Assembly: GCF_017357225.1 (NCBI RefSeq) | Contig: NZ_CP071604.1 | Location: 313,001 to 377,000 of the forward strand | Source: Rhizobium binae | GTDB taxonomy: Bacteria; Pseudomonadota; Alphaproteobacteria; Rhizobiales; Rhizobiaceae | Direction: 5' to 3' | DNA length: 64,000 nt | Part shown: positions 45,774-54,970 of the stretch, one piece after another | How positions within the stretch are numbered: position 1 is the stretch's first letter | Layout: every line of letters begins with the position of its first letter | Notes under the pieces: generated by a model | Database searches by the model: none | What the model saw: the letters and a program-made list of their open reading frames with translations, nothing else | What the model was told of the DNA's origin: nothing | Made by a program: the position numbers and the translations under genes

Positions 45774-46181
45774 AACAGAGTATCCCTCAACTATTGAACT
45801 CACGCCCTTGCAGGCGGCGGGGCTTAAATCCGTCGAAAAATGGCAAAAAGGTGCCGCATCTGATCACGGAATATTACAGCATGTAATATTCCTCAGGCCA
45901 TTGATAAAAAATGAGAATTTGCCGCGTATGGCAGGATGAGGAAAAAACGCAATGAAATCAGCTAAAATTCAAATGATTTTTCCGAGAAAGCCTTAAACTT
46001 CGCGGCTCTCACAAAAATCACGGAATATTTTTTCTGACTTCGTCATATTTCCCGCCACATTTGCGCAAATTCAAAGGCTGTTAACCATGATATGCGGCGA
46101 GAATTGTTCTGCCAACAGCGCAAAGTAGGAATTTCCTACCCAATTTGGGTGATAACCCTAGTCACTTCGACCGGCCCGGAT
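45774..46181. other. AT-rich intergenic region with palindromes
   Basis: About 400 bases, clearly AT-richer than its surroundings, without a convincing gene. It contains a perfect 25-base inverted repeat (45868-45892), a second copy of TCACGGAATATT near 46019, and GTAGGAATTTCCTAC at 46125-46139. Confidence 0.6.
45868..45892. promoter_or_regulatory. Perfect inverted repeat upstream of rlpA
   Basis: Arms GGAATATTACA / TGTAATATTCC, 11 bp each, around GCA. About 95 bases upstream of the rlpA start. A dimeric regulator site is plausible; no known box was recognised. Confidence 0.5.
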
Positions 46182-47051
46182 TTAACCGCGCCAGCGTCCC
46201 CGCTGCCACAATTGGGCGAGCGACATCGGATACTCCGGGAAGGAAAATTCGAAGCCGGCCGCCTTCAGCTTGGCATTCGAGACCCGTTTGTTCTCGCCGT
46301 AAAAGGAGCGCGCCATCGGTGTCAGTTGGGCGGTTTCGAAAGCCTGTTCCGGCGGCGGTTCGATACCCATCAGGCGTGCCGCTTCGACGATCACGTCCTG
46401 AGGCGGCCCCGGTCGGTCGTCGGTAACATTATAGATGCCGCCAAGCCCGCGTTCCGACAGGAAGCGCGTCGCCGCGCCGATATCCTCGACGCGGATGCGG
46501 TTGAAGACCTGGTCCTTCTTGATCAGCCGCCGCGCCGTGCCCCTTTCCAGGTTGCAGAAGGCATTGCGGCCCGGCCCGTAAATCCCTGAAAGCCGAAGAA
46601 CGGCTGCCGGCACGCCGCGCCTCGCGCCCATCGCCAGCCATCCCTCTTCTGCTTCGAGCCGCTCCTTCGACCGTCCGGAGACAGGCACGCAGGGTGTTTC
46701 CTCGTTGATCCATGCGCCTTTGTGATCGCCATAGACGCCGACAGTGGAGAGATAGCCGATCCATTCGAGCCTCGGCAGCAGGCGCGCGCCATCCTCATCG
46801 AGCAGTCGCAGCAGCGGATCGGCCTTTCCGGGGGCGATCGACTGCACAAGATGGGTGGCATCGGCCAAAGCCCGGACAAGTTCCTCTTCTATGGTCTCGC
46901 CATCGAACAGGAATGCCTCGATGCCGGCGCGGCGGAGCGCTTCCATCTTTTCTGCCGAACGGGTCGTTCCGGACACGCGCACGCCCTCGCCGGCGAAGGC
47001 CTTGGCGATCGCCGTGCCGGAAAAACCGCAGCCAAAGATCATCACATGCAT
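46182..47051 (-). CDS. SDR-family NAD(P)-binding protein (YeeZ-like)
   Basis: A 289-residue extended SDR / epimerase-like protein. The N-terminus is MIFGCGFSGTAIAKAF with the GxGxxG cofactor motif, then LSTVGVYGDHKGAWINE (Ser/Tyr) and LRLSGIYGPGRNAF. YeeZ-like proteins have no firm function. Its ATG shares one base with the queG stop (TGATG), so it is the coupled second gene of a queG operon. Confidence 0.88.
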   Translation of the reverse strand: MHVMIFGCGFSGTAIAKAFAGEGVRVSGTTRSAEKMEALRRAGIEAFLFDGETIEEELVRALADATHLVQSIAPGKADPLLRLLDEDGARLLPRLEWIGYLSTVGVYGDHKGAWINEETPCVPVSGRSKERLEAEEGWLAMGARRGVPAAVLRLSGIYGPGRNAFCNLERGTARRLIKKDQVFNRIRVEDIGAATRFLSERGLGGIYNVTDDRPGPPQDVIVEAARLMGIEPPPEQAFETAQLTPMARSFYGENKRVSNAKLKAAGFEFSFPEYPMSLAQLWQRGRWRG

Positions 47052-48202
47052 CAGCCCACTCCCGCCAGCCGCCATTCGTTGCGTACGTCGTCATCGCCTT
47101 CATCGGCCCGTGCTGCGGCAAAGGCCGAGAATTCGCCAGCCGCCATCAGCCTTGAAAGTGCCCAGACCGCCATCCCCCGCACCACCGGCGAGGCATCGCC
47201 GGTGAGCAGGCGGCATTGCGAAATAAGCGACCTCTCGCCGGAATTGCCGGCAGCAATCAGCACGTTGCGGACGAAGCGGTCGCGGCCGATCCGCTTCACC
47301 GGCGAACCACTGAAGAAGGCGCGGAAGGCGGCATCGTCGAGCGTCAGCAGAAAGGCGAGCGACGGCTCCTTCATATCTTCCCGGGCCTTGAGCTTCATTT
47401 CGGAGGCAGAGGCCGCGAACTTGTTCCAGGGGCAGGCGGCAAGACAGTCGTCACAGCCATAGATGCGATTGCCGATCAGTGGCCTGAGATCGGGGTCGAT
47501 CGGCCCCTTGTGCTCGATGGTGAGATAGGAGATGCAGCGGCGTGCATCGATCTGATAGGGGGCCGGGAAGGCCGCCGTCGGACAGATGTCGAGACAGGCG
47601 CGGCAGGAGCCGCAATGATCGGTCTCCGCCGCATCGGTGACGAGGTCGGCGGTGGTGAACATCGTGCCGAGAAACAGCCAGGAACCATGTGTGCGGCTGA
47701 CGAGATTGGTGTGTTTGCCCTGCCAGCCGAGGCCGGCGGCGGCCGCCAAGGGCTTTTCCATAACAGGCGCGGTATCGACGAACACTTTCACGTCGGCGCC
47801 GGCGCGTGCGGCAAAGCGTGTGGCGATCTCCTTCAACCGGCCCTTGATGATGTCGTGATAATCGCGATTGCGGGCGTAGACGGAGATTGCCGCCCTGTCC
47901 GGCTTGTCGAGGATGTCGCGCGGGTCCTCCTCCGGAGCATAATTAAGGCCGAAGACGACGACGGACCGGACCTCGCTCCAGAGCGTCAGCGGATCGCCGC
48001 GCCGCTCGCGCGTCTCCGCCATCCACTCCATCGTCCCGTGGCGTCCGGCATCGATGAACTGGCCGAGGCGCTGTTTCGCTTCAGGGATCGCATCCGGCCG
48101 GGTGATTCGGCAGAGATCGAACCCCTTGGCGGCGGATTCCGCCCGGACGAACTCGGTCAAATTGTCGCGGCGGCGGCGCTCTTTGTCATCATTGTCGGGC
48201 AT
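47051..48202 (-). CDS. queG: Epoxyqueuosine reductase
   Basis: Reduces epoxyqueuosine to queuosine in tRNA, the last step of queuosine synthesis; cobalamin- and iron-sulphur-dependent. 383 residues. Signatures: [20 protein letters not shown] (active-site Asp), [11 protein letters not shown], and two [4Fe-4S] motifs, [16 protein letters not shown] and [19 protein letters not shown]-like C-terminal segment follows. ATG 48202 after GAGGGC. It precedes the YeeZ-like gene. Confidence 0.95.
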   Translation of the reverse strand: MPDNDDKERRRRDNLTEFVRAESAAKGFDLCRITRPDAIPEAKQRLGQFIDAGRHGTMEWMAETRERRGDPLTLWSEVRSVVVFGLNYAPEEDPRDILDKPDRAAISVYARNRDYHDIIKGRLKEIATRFAARAGADVKVFVDTAPVMEKPLAAAAGLGWQGKHTNLVSRTHGSWLFLGTMFTTADLVTDAAETDHCGSCRACLDICPTAAFPAPYQIDARRCISYLTIEHKGPIDPDLRPLIGNRIYGCDDCLAACPWNKFAASASEMKLKAREDMKEPSLAFLLTLDDAAFRAFFSGSPVKRIGRDRFVRNVLIAAGNSGERSLISQCRLLTGDASPVVRGMAVWALSRLMAAGEFSAFAAARADEGDDDVRNEWRLAGVG

Positions 48203-48214
48203 CAAGCGCCCTCG

Positions 48215-48907
48215 TCAGAAATCCAGATCGGCATAATGCGAAACCGGGGTCAGGCCGCGCACCCGCTCGGTCAGCATCGGCCGGAAGGAGGGGCGCGATT
48301 TCAGCCGCTGGTACCACTCCTTGACGACCGGGGCCTCGGCCCACTCAATTTCGCCGAGATAATCGAGGATCGAGATCGAGGCGGCGGCGGCAAGATCGGC
48401 ATAGCTCATCCGCTCGCCCGCCAGCCACTGACGCGAGCCGGCAAGCCAGGTGAGATAACGCATATGCTGGCGGATATTCGCGCGAGCCGTGCGCAAAATC
48501 TTGGAATCCGGCGCTCCGCCGCCCTGATCGGCGGTCATCTGCAACTTGTAGACACGCTCGCGGGCGAGCGGCTTCGTCACGTCGTTTTCCATTTTCTGCA
48601 TGAACCATTCGCTCAGCCGGCGTATTTCCGCCCGCTGGAAAGGGTCCTCGGCAAGCAGTCGCCGGTCGCGCTTCAACACGCCGTGCGTCTCGTCCAGATA
48701 TTCGGAAATGACGGTCGCGCCGCAGAGCGCGCGCATGCTGTCGTCGACATAGACCGGCAGCGTGCCGGCCGGATTGAGCGCCAGGAAATCGCGGCGCTTC
48801 TCCCATGTCTGCTCCTCGATCAGGTCCGCCTGATAGCCGTATTCGGCCAGGATCAGCCGGACGAAGCGAGATGCGGATGACATGGGATGATGATAAAGCG
48901 TGGGCAT
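48215..48907 (-). CDS. GST-fold protein, probably FzlA
   Basis: A 230-residue glutathione-S-transferase-fold protein. The N-terminus MPTLYHHPMSSASRFVRLIL lacks a clear catalytic Cys/Ser; the middle has LNPAGTLPVYV and VISEYLDE. The C-terminal stretch WYQRLKSRPSFRPMLTER and the closing HYADLDF resemble Caulobacter FzlA, which binds FtsZ and controls constriction. ATG 48907 is preferred to upstream in-frame starts. It ends 12 bases before the queG start, so it may be co-transcribed. Confidence 0.65.
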   Translation of the reverse strand: MPTLYHHPMSSASRFVRLILAEYGYQADLIEEQTWEKRRDFLALNPAGTLPVYVDDSMRALCGATVISEYLDETHGVLKRDRRLLAEDPFQRAEIRRLSEWFMQKMENDVTKPLARERVYKLQMTADQGGGAPDSKILRTARANIRQHMRYLTWLAGSRQWLAGERMSYADLAAAASISILDYLGEIEWAEAPVVKEWYQRLKSRPSFRPMLTERVRGLTPVSHYADLDF

Positions 48908-49143
48908 CGATACTCGGGCTTTATAATTGCTGTTACAGGACTGTGTGGCAGCTCGTTTATAGCGCCTTAGTCGTGACTCATTGGTTGAAGCTATAGGAGC
49001 TTGGCCCGGCCAATACAAGCGAATCGGCTTTCACGCCATCTGACAAGGGACAAAACAGCCGTCTTGCATATGAGGATAAATGCAGCGCCTGATCGGCTCA
49101 AGCGCTGTTCAAGTCCGACTGACCTTTAAACCGGAGACAATTT

Positions 49144-49941
49144 ATGGACTATATCAATGCTGCCATTCTCGGTGTCGTCGAGGGGATCACCGAGTTTCTG
49201 CCGATCTCGAGCACCGGCCATCTCATCATTGCGGAGCAATGGCTCGGCCACCGGTCGGACATGTTCAACATCGTCATTCAGGCCGGCGCCATCCTCGCCG
49301 TCACCATCATCTACTGGCGTCGCCTGCTCGATCTGGTGCTCGGCTGGCGCGAGCCTGAGAATCGCGACTATGCCGCCAAGCTGATCGTCGCCTTCCTCAT
49401 CACCGCCATTCTCGGACTCGTCGTCAAGAAGCTCGGCTTTGAACTGCCGGAGACCGCGACCCCAATCGCCTGGGCGCTGATCATCGGCGGCATCTGGATG
49501 ATCTTTGCCGAATGGGCGGCAGCGCGCAAGGCGCCGCATAAGGAGATCACCTGGCTCGTCGCCATCCTGGTCGGCATCGCCCAGATCGTTGCCGGCGTCT
49601 TTCCGGGAACATCGCGCTCGGGCGCCACGATCTTCGTCGCCATGCTCGCCGGCACCGGCAACCGCGCCGCTGCGACGGAATTCGCCTTTCTCGTCGGCAT
49701 TCCCACAATGTATGCCGCCAGCGGGTACGAACTGCTGAAGACCTTCAAGGATGGCGGCGCGGCAGGCGAAGACTGGACCGCGCTCGGCATCGCCTTCATC
49801 GTTTCCACGATCGTCGCTTTCATCGCGGTCAAATGGCTGCTCGCCTATATCAGGAGCAACCGGTTTACGCTGTTTGCGATCTACCGCATCATTCTCGGTG
49901 TCCTGCTGCTCGGCATGGCCACCACCGGCCTGATCGCCTGA
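49144..49941 (+). CDS. uppP: Undecaprenyl-diphosphatase
   Basis: Integral membrane enzyme (BacA family), 265 residues, eight predicted helices, that recycles undecaprenyl pyrophosphate for peptidoglycan and surface polysaccharides; overproduction gives bacitracin resistance. Motif 1 is VVEGITEFLPISSTGH (E13, E17, S22, H26) and motif 2 is GVFPGTSRSGAT (151-162). The ATG follows GGAGAC. Single gene. Confidence 0.95.
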   Translation: MDYINAAILGVVEGITEFLPISSTGHLIIAEQWLGHRSDMFNIVIQAGAILAVTIIYWRRLLDLVLGWREPENRDYAAKLIVAFLITAILGLVVKKLGFELPETATPIAWALIIGGIWMIFAEWAAARKAPHKEITWLVAILVGIAQIVAGVFPGTSRSGATIFVAMLAGTGNRAAATEFAFLVGIPTMYAASGYELLKTFKDGGAAGEDWTALGIAFIVSTIVAFIAVKWLLAYIRSNRFTLFAIYRIILGVLLLGMATTGLIA

Positions 49942-50171
49942 GCCATTCCCCTCGCATTGCATTCGCGCATCTCCCAGGCGCGGGTGCAATTGCCATCGGA
50001 TGTCGCGACGAGACTTGCGCGCAGGCGCAGGTTTCAGCCGGCAATATTTTAGAGGGTAAGCATCCGCTGTTTGAAGCGGGCAAGACCGAGCGTTCATTTG
50101 GGAACGTCCTGGGTCAGACGCTCCGGCCGCTATTTGTCTTTATCGGGCCGGAGTCAAAGCCGGCCTTTTCG

Positions 50172-50324
50172 TCAATGGCGGATCGAAGCCGTCGAGCAAG
50201 GATCGACGCCGTAGGCCGGCGAGCAACCACCCTTTACCGCGGCGACCGAACCGGACGCAACGAAGGAGCCTGCAAGGATAACCAGCGCCGCACACGCAAA
50301 CAGGAGCGCGATTGACTTGCCCAT
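50172..50324 (-). CDS. Small secreted cysteine-containing protein
   Basis: A 50-residue protein: N-terminal Lys, hydrophobic signal-like stretch SIALLFACAALVILAG, then a mature tail with two cysteines (GGCSPAYGVDPCSTAS). Ribosome-binding site AAAGG nine bases upstream of the ATG. A hairpin (CTCCGGCC/GGCCGGAG, 50121-50153) lies downstream. C10 could be a lipobox cysteine only if cleavage is unusual, so a secreted or membrane-anchored peptide is more likely. Function unknown. Confidence 0.5.
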   Translation of the reverse strand: MGKSIALLFACAALVILAGSFVASGSVAAVKGGCSPAYGVDPCSTASIRH

Positions 50325-50552
50325 CGAGTATTGCCTTTCACAGTGATTGCCGCACGCCTTTCGCAGGCGTTGAGTCCTTTGAAGACGCGCGGGGTTTGGT
50401 AGTCAGTGGAATGGCAAATAGCAATAAACGTTCCCGCTAAATTTGGCGTTAATTCCACAAAATTTCCGCTGCGTCTTTTATGCAACTGCAGTTGATATGA
50501 TCGGAACAACAACATTTGAAAATTGCGCCGGCATTGCTTCCGGCGAACACGC

Positions 50553-50582
50553 AAAATGCCGTCCGCGCTATGCGCGAACGGC
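50553..50582 (-). terminator. Terminator of the NDUFA9-like gene
   Basis: On the minus strand a stem GCCGTTCGCGC / GCGCGGACGGC (one mismatch) with a 3-base loop is followed by ATTTTG. It lies 25 bases after the stop at 50607. Confidence 0.6.
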
Positions 50583-50606
50583 GCGATGTCGAAGGCAAAA
50601 AGTTGT

Positions 50607-51587
50607 TCAGGCAGCCTTGCCGGAGCCGGTGTACTGGCCGTGCGGACGATACTGCACCAGGTAGGATTCAAGCACCGATGCGGCCATGGTCGGCGCAATG
50701 CCGAGACCCTTGAGCGTGCGGCCTTCCGCTTCTGCTTCTGCGGAGACGACATTGTCGCGCTTGAGAAGACGCACCTGATCCGGGGTGATCGGCGGTGCCA
50801 CGAAGGGGATCAGCGAGGCGATGCTGCCGATCATCGACGCGATGCCGAAGGGCAGGGAGACGAGCGGGTTCTTGCGGCTCGTCACCTTCAGCATCATCTC
50901 GAGACATTCGCGGAAGCTCAGCACTTCGGGCCCGCCAAGTTCATAGACCTTGCCTACGCGGACCTTGCCGTCGACGGCGCGGGCGACGGCCTCGGCGACA
51001 TCCTCGACGTACACCGGCTGGAACTTCGTCTTGCCCCCGCCGACCAGCGGCAGGACCGGCGACATGCGCGCCATGTCGGCAAATTTGTTGAAGAAGCTGT
51101 CTTCCGGCCCGAAGACGATCGACGGACGGAAGATCACCGCATCCGGCTTGATGGAAAGGATGGCGGCTTCGGCGCGGCCCTTGGTGCGGCCATAATCCGA
51201 ATCGGAATTGGGATCGGCGCCGATCGCCGAAATATGGGTCAGCGTCGCGCCGGCATTGCGCGCCGCCTCGGCGACCGCGCGGGCGCCGAATTCCTGCACC
51301 GCGTCGAAGGTGTTGCGGCCGGTCTCGTGCAGAATGCCGACGCAGTTGACGACGTGGCTTGCCCCGTCGACGGCGCGGTCGATCGAGTTGCGGTAGCGCA
51401 GGTTCGCCTGCACGAAGGAAATCTGGCCGACATTGCCGAGCGGCTGCAGGAAGCCGGCGAGATCGGGGCGGCGCACCGCGACGCGAATGCGATAACCGCG
51501 CTTGGCCAGCGCCCGAACCACGTGCCTGCCCACGAAGCCGGACCCTCCGAACACGGTGACGAGCGGCGGCAGGTTGGCAAGGGTCAT
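50607..51587 (-). CDS. NDUFA9-like NAD(P)-binding protein
   Basis: A 326-residue atypical SDR related to the NDUFA9/39-kDa complex I accessory subunit. Cofactor motif VTVFGGSGFVGRHVV; VVNCVGILHETGRNTF; HISAIGADPNSDSDYGRTKG; PSIVFGPEDSFFNKFA. ATG 51587 follows GGAGCC. The same-direction cluster pmtA-phosphatase-pyrF-DUF1330 lies upstream, 111 bases away. It probably binds NADPH near complex I or quinone synthesis (family inference). Confidence 0.88.
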   Translation of the reverse strand: MTLANLPPLVTVFGGSGFVGRHVVRALAKRGYRIRVAVRRPDLAGFLQPLGNVGQISFVQANLRYRNSIDRAVDGASHVVNCVGILHETGRNTFDAVQEFGARAVAEAARNAGATLTHISAIGADPNSDSDYGRTKGRAEAAILSIKPDAVIFRPSIVFGPEDSFFNKFADMARMSPVLPLVGGGKTKFQPVYVEDVAEAVARAVDGKVRVGKVYELGGPEVLSFRECLEMMLKVTSRKNPLVSLPFGIASMIGSIASLIPFVAPPITPDQVRLLKRDNVVSAEAEAEGRTLKGLGIAPTMAASVLESYLVQYRPHGQYTGSGKAA

Positions 51588-51698
51588 GGCAGGCTCCTCG
51601 AAAGGCTGTGCGGAATGCTGTATCGGCACCCGTCTTAGCCCAATCCCGGCGCGACGGGAAGGCCCATCGCGCCGTGAGTTTTGCAGGTGCGAAGTCGT

Positions 51699-51986
51699 TC
51701 AGATTCCTTCGACGACGACCATTTCCGCATCCGCCACTTCCTGGCGGATTTTGGCGGCGATCTGGTATTCCGGTGAATTGTAGCAGTCGACGGCATGCTG
51801 CATCGAGGGGAATTCGATCACGACGTTGCGGGCGCGCGCCTTGCCTTCGAGCTCGGTGATCGCGCCGCCGCGCGCCAGGAAATTGGCGCCGTATTTCTCA
51901 AAGGCGGGTTTGGCCGCCGCCACGTAATCCTTGTAGCGCTCGGCATCGCGAACGTCGACGCGGGCAATCCAGTATCCCTTGGTCAT
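51699..51986 (-). CDS. DUF1330-family protein
   Basis: A 95-residue ferredoxin-like (dimeric alpha+beta barrel) protein: GYWIARVDVRDAERYKDYV opens the domain, FLARGGAITELEG and VVIEFPSMQHAVDCYNSPEY close it. Function unknown. It starts 22 bases after pyrF, in the same direction. Confidence 0.9.
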   Translation of the reverse strand: MTKGYWIARVDVRDAERYKDYVAAAKPAFEKYGANFLARGGAITELEGKARARNVVIEFPSMQHAVDCYNSPEYQIAAKIRQEVADAEMVVVEGI

Positions 51987-52008
51987 GATCTTCTCCCTTT
52001 GGTTCTCG

Positions 52009-52716
52009 TCAGCGGTTTGCCGGCCAGAGCGCGCCGACCATCTCGTTGAGGACGGCGCGGGCGGCTTCTCTGGGGTCTGGCGCCTTGACGATCGGTCGGG
52101 CGACGACGAGGTGGGTGGCCCCCGCCTTCAGCGCATCGAAAGGCGTCATCACCCGCTTCTGGTCGCCATGGTCGCTGCCGGTCGGGCGAATGCCGGGGGT
52201 GACGATCGCCATGTCGGGTCCGAGGACCTCGCGCACTTCGGCCGCTTCCGCTGCCGAACAGACGATACCGCCCATGCCGGCGGCGCGCGCCTGTTCGGCG
52301 CGGCGCAGCACCAGGCTGTGCGGATCCTGGCTGTAGCCGGCCTCGACGAGATCCTCTGCATCCATCGAGGTCAGCACGGTGACGCCGAGCAGACAGAGGC
52401 CGGAGCCGGCCGCGGCCTCCACCGCCGCCCGCATCGCCTTGGGATAAGCATGCAGCGTCAGCATCGACATGCCCATCCTGGCGATGTTTTCGACACCCGA
52501 GGCGACAGTGTTGTCGATGTCGAGCAGCTTCATGTCGAGAAAGATCTTCTTGCCGCTTGCGGCAAGATCGCGGGCAAACTCCAGGCCGCCGGCAAAAACC
52601 AGCTGATAGCCTATCTTATAGAAGAGGATGTCGTCGCCGAGCGTGGAAACCAGTTTCTCCGCCTCGCCGATCGCTGGAACATCCAGGCCGACGATCAACC
52701 GCTCGCGTGCGTCCAT
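52009..52716 (-). CDS. pyrF: Orotidine 5'-phosphate decarboxylase
   Basis: Last step of UMP synthesis. 235 residues, TIM barrel. The catalytic D-x-K-x-x-D array is in [12 protein letters not shown], with the phosphate-binding [17 protein letters not shown] and the final [12 protein letters not shown]. It starts 6 bases after the phosphatase stop and is part of the pmtA cluster. Confidence 0.96.
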   Translation of the reverse strand: MDARERLIVGLDVPAIGEAEKLVSTLGDDILFYKIGYQLVFAGGLEFARDLAASGKKIFLDMKLLDIDNTVASGVENIARMGMSMLTLHAYPKAMRAAVEAAAGSGLCLLGVTVLTSMDAEDLVEAGYSQDPHSLVLRRAEQARAAGMGGIVCSAAEAAEVREVLGPDMAIVTPGIRPTGSDHGDQKRVMTPFDALKAGATHLVVARPIVKAPDPREAARAVLNEMVGALWPANR

Positions 52717-52722
52717 TTCAAC

Positions 52723-53304
52723 TCACCCCCGCCAGTCTTCGATGGGTGTCCAGTCGCATGATAAGAGGCGATCCGCAAGGCCGAAAGCATAGAGATTGCC
52801 GCCGCCGCCCGGCTGGTCGCGGTCGCGGGAGATGGGTCTGCCGGCTAGATGACATTTGAGCAGCGTGCCGACGCCGCCATGGCCGACGAAGGCGATCGGC
52901 GCTGCCGCATCATGCGCAGCCAGAACGGCGTCCACCGCCTCGACGATGCGGGCCTGCGCGTCGACGGCGCGCTCCCAGCCCTTGAAGCTCTCTTCCGGGT
53001 GGGCGAAGAACCAGTTTGCCGCCTCTTCGAATTGCGGCGGCGGCAGGAAGCCGGTGGCCGAACGGTCGTTCTCGTGCATGCCGTGGACGATCTCGATCGT
53101 CACGCCGGACGCTTCCGCCAGGATTTCGGCCGTCTCGATCGCCTTCGTCTCGTCGCTGGAGACGATGCGTTGCAATTGCCTTGCCCAGCCGCTTTCGGCC
53201 GCCTTTCGGGCGCGGGCGGCGCCGAGATCGGAAAGCCCCCATTTCGGCACCGGCACGTTGGGATCGATCCTGACTTGCGGATGGGTGATATAGATCCCGA
53301 ACAT
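52723..53304 (-). CDS. Histidine phosphatase-superfamily protein
   Basis: A 193-residue phosphoglycerate-mutase-like protein. The usual R-H-G active-site triad at the N-terminus is replaced by T-H-P (YITHPQV), keeping the nucleophile histidine H8 but not the arginine. The second histidine lies in AFVGHGGVGTLL, with the acidic residue in HENDRSATG. Activity may be altered. The ATG at 53304 comes one base after the pmtA stop. Confidence 0.85.
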   Translation of the reverse strand: MFGIYITHPQVRIDPNVPVPKWGLSDLGAARARKAAESGWARQLQRIVSSDETKAIETAEILAEASGVTIEIVHGMHENDRSATGFLPPPQFEEAANWFFAHPEESFKGWERAVDAQARIVEAVDAVLAAHDAAAPIAFVGHGGVGTLLKCHLAGRPISRDRDQPGGGGNLYAFGLADRLLSCDWTPIEDWRG

Positions 53305-53305
53305 T

Positions 53306-53905
53306 TCAGCCGCGTCTGTAGATCCAGAGCTGCGCCGGCGGAATGTTGCGCATGACGAAGTCGAAATGCTGGATATGGTAGCGATCGGGATTGGCGGCGA
53401 TCGGCGAGATCGCGCCATAGGAGATCTGCACCACCGGCCGGCCGGGCGGCAGGCGGTCGAGCAGGCTTTCCAAGAGCGAGATGCGCATCGCCATCGGGAA
53501 GTTCAGCAGCGGAATGCAGGAGATGACGCAATCGAAGGTCTGGTCGCCGAAGGCGCCAAGCGTCGTCTTGAGATCGAAGGCGTCCCCGTTGATGAAGTGC
53601 ACGCCGGGATAGGTTCGCAGCAGATGCTGGTGGAAATCCGTCGAATATTCGATCGCGACCAGATTGTCCGGCTTCACGCCACGGCCGAGGATCGCTTTGG
53701 TGATGGCGCCCGTGCCCGGCCCGAGTTCGAGGACCGGCAGCCCCGAATGCATATCGATGACGCTGGCCATGCGCTTGGCGGTGATCGAGGAGGTCGGCAC
53801 GATCGAGCCCACCGTCTTCGGCCCCTGCATCATGCCACGGAAGAAGCGGATCTCCTCATCGAATCTCTTCCCGAAATGTTCCTTCACCTTGACCGGTAAG
53901 CGCAT
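53306..53905 (-). CDS. pmtA: Phosphatidylethanolamine N-methyltransferase, rhizobial type
   Basis: A 199-residue SAM-dependent methyltransferase that makes phosphatidylcholine from phosphatidylethanolamine by three methylations. It matches the Sinorhizobium PmtA type: GPKTVGSIVPTSSITAKRMA, SAM motif VLELGPGTGAITKAIL, NGDAFDL, and CVISCIPLLNFP. First gene of a cluster with the phosphatase, pyrF and DUF1330. Phosphatidylcholine matters for rhizobium-legume symbiosis (family knowledge). Confidence 0.88.
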   Translation of the reverse strand: MRLPVKVKEHFGKRFDEEIRFFRGMMQGPKTVGSIVPTSSITAKRMASVIDMHSGLPVLELGPGTGAITKAILGRGVKPDNLVAIEYSTDFHQHLLRTYPGVHFINGDAFDLKTTLGAFGDQTFDCVISCIPLLNFPMAMRISLLESLLDRLPPGRPVVQISYGAISPIAANPDRYHIQHFDFVMRNIPPAQLWIYRRG

Positions 53906-54004
53906 TCTTCTCCACCCATCCGCATGTTGACCGACTGTGTTAATATGCTCTTTGTCGCTGTCAGGACAAGAATTTTCGCAACGACGACACCGGACATCAA
54001 CAGC

Positions 54005-54913
54005 TCATGCGGCCTTTCGGTCGGAGCGAGGCAAAAGGTCGGCAAGCCTTTCACTGAGGTGATCGGCATCGACGGGCGCGCGCAGCTTCTTGTCGGTATT
54101 GTCGAAATAGAGATAGACGTCGCGGCCCTTCCTGCGCGACGGCAGGGGCGCAAGCACCCGCGTCGCACGTTCCGGTTCCCCACCGGTTCCCCAGGCGCGA
54201 ATGCGCTCGGCCCACAGATCGAGCGCTTCATCTTCATAGCCGCTGACATAGAGCTGCTCGGAACCATGCAGGCGGCAATAGATGAAATCGGCGGTGATGT
54301 CCATCAACAGCGGCCATTCCACCGTGTCGGCGCAAACGAGCGCGACGTTGTGACGCCTCAGCATCTCGATGAAGGCTGCCGAGCGGAAGCTGTCATGGCG
54401 GATCTCGAAAGCATGGCGGATCGGCTGATCGGTGTCGCTTTTGAGCCAGGCGCGCCCTTTGAGGCGGCCGTCATGGCGTTTCGCCAGCGCGATCGCGGCA
54501 TCGCAGTCATGCGGCAGCAGCGACAGGAAGGTTTCGAAAAGCGCAGCGTCGAAGGCCATGTTCGGCGGAAACTGCCAGAGGATGGGCCCGAGCTTGGGGC
54601 CGAGCCGCAGCAGGCCGGAGGCGAAGAAATTGGCAAGCGGTGTCTCGATCTCCTGCAACCGCTTCATATGAGTGATGAAGCGCGAGCCCTTGACCGCGAA
54701 GACGAAATCCTCGGGCGTTTCGTCCCGCCAGCGGCCGAAGCTTTCAGGCCGCTGCAATCCGTAGAAAGTGCCGTTGATCTCGATCGAAGGGAAATGCCGG
54801 GCGGCGTAGGAAAGCTCGTGCTTCTGCGGCAGGCCCTTGGGATAGAATTGGCCGCGCCAGGGCGCATAGGTCCAGCCGGATATGCCGATGCGCACAGTTC
54901 CGGTCTTTTTCAT
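54005..54913 (-). CDS. DUF72-family protein
   Basis: A 302-residue TIM-barrel protein of the DUF72 family. Signatures: RIGISGWTYAPWRGQFYPKGLPQ at the N-terminus, SIEINGTFYGL, FVFAVKGSRFITH, FEIRHDSF, and ADFIYCRLHGSE. Function unknown. The ATG follows GGGAGGATC. Single gene between dnaN and pmtA. Confidence 0.9.
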   Translation of the reverse strand: MKKTGTVRIGISGWTYAPWRGQFYPKGLPQKHELSYAARHFPSIEINGTFYGLQRPESFGRWRDETPEDFVFAVKGSRFITHMKRLQEIETPLANFFASGLLRLGPKLGPILWQFPPNMAFDAALFETFLSLLPHDCDAAIALAKRHDGRLKGRAWLKSDTDQPIRHAFEIRHDSFRSAAFIEMLRRHNVALVCADTVEWPLLMDITADFIYCRLHGSEQLYVSGYEDEALDLWAERIRAWGTGGEPERATRVLAPLPSRRKGRDVYLYFDNTDKKLRAPVDADHLSERLADLLPRSDRKAA

Positions 54914-54970
54914 GAGCAGATCCTCCCGTTTTGACAGGAGGAAAACAATGGCAGGCGGCCTTCGTTCCCG

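Noticed and set aside
47216..48880. Plus-strand open frame of 554 codons
   Set aside because: Antisense to queG and the FzlA-like gene; no recognisable domain and repetitive composition.
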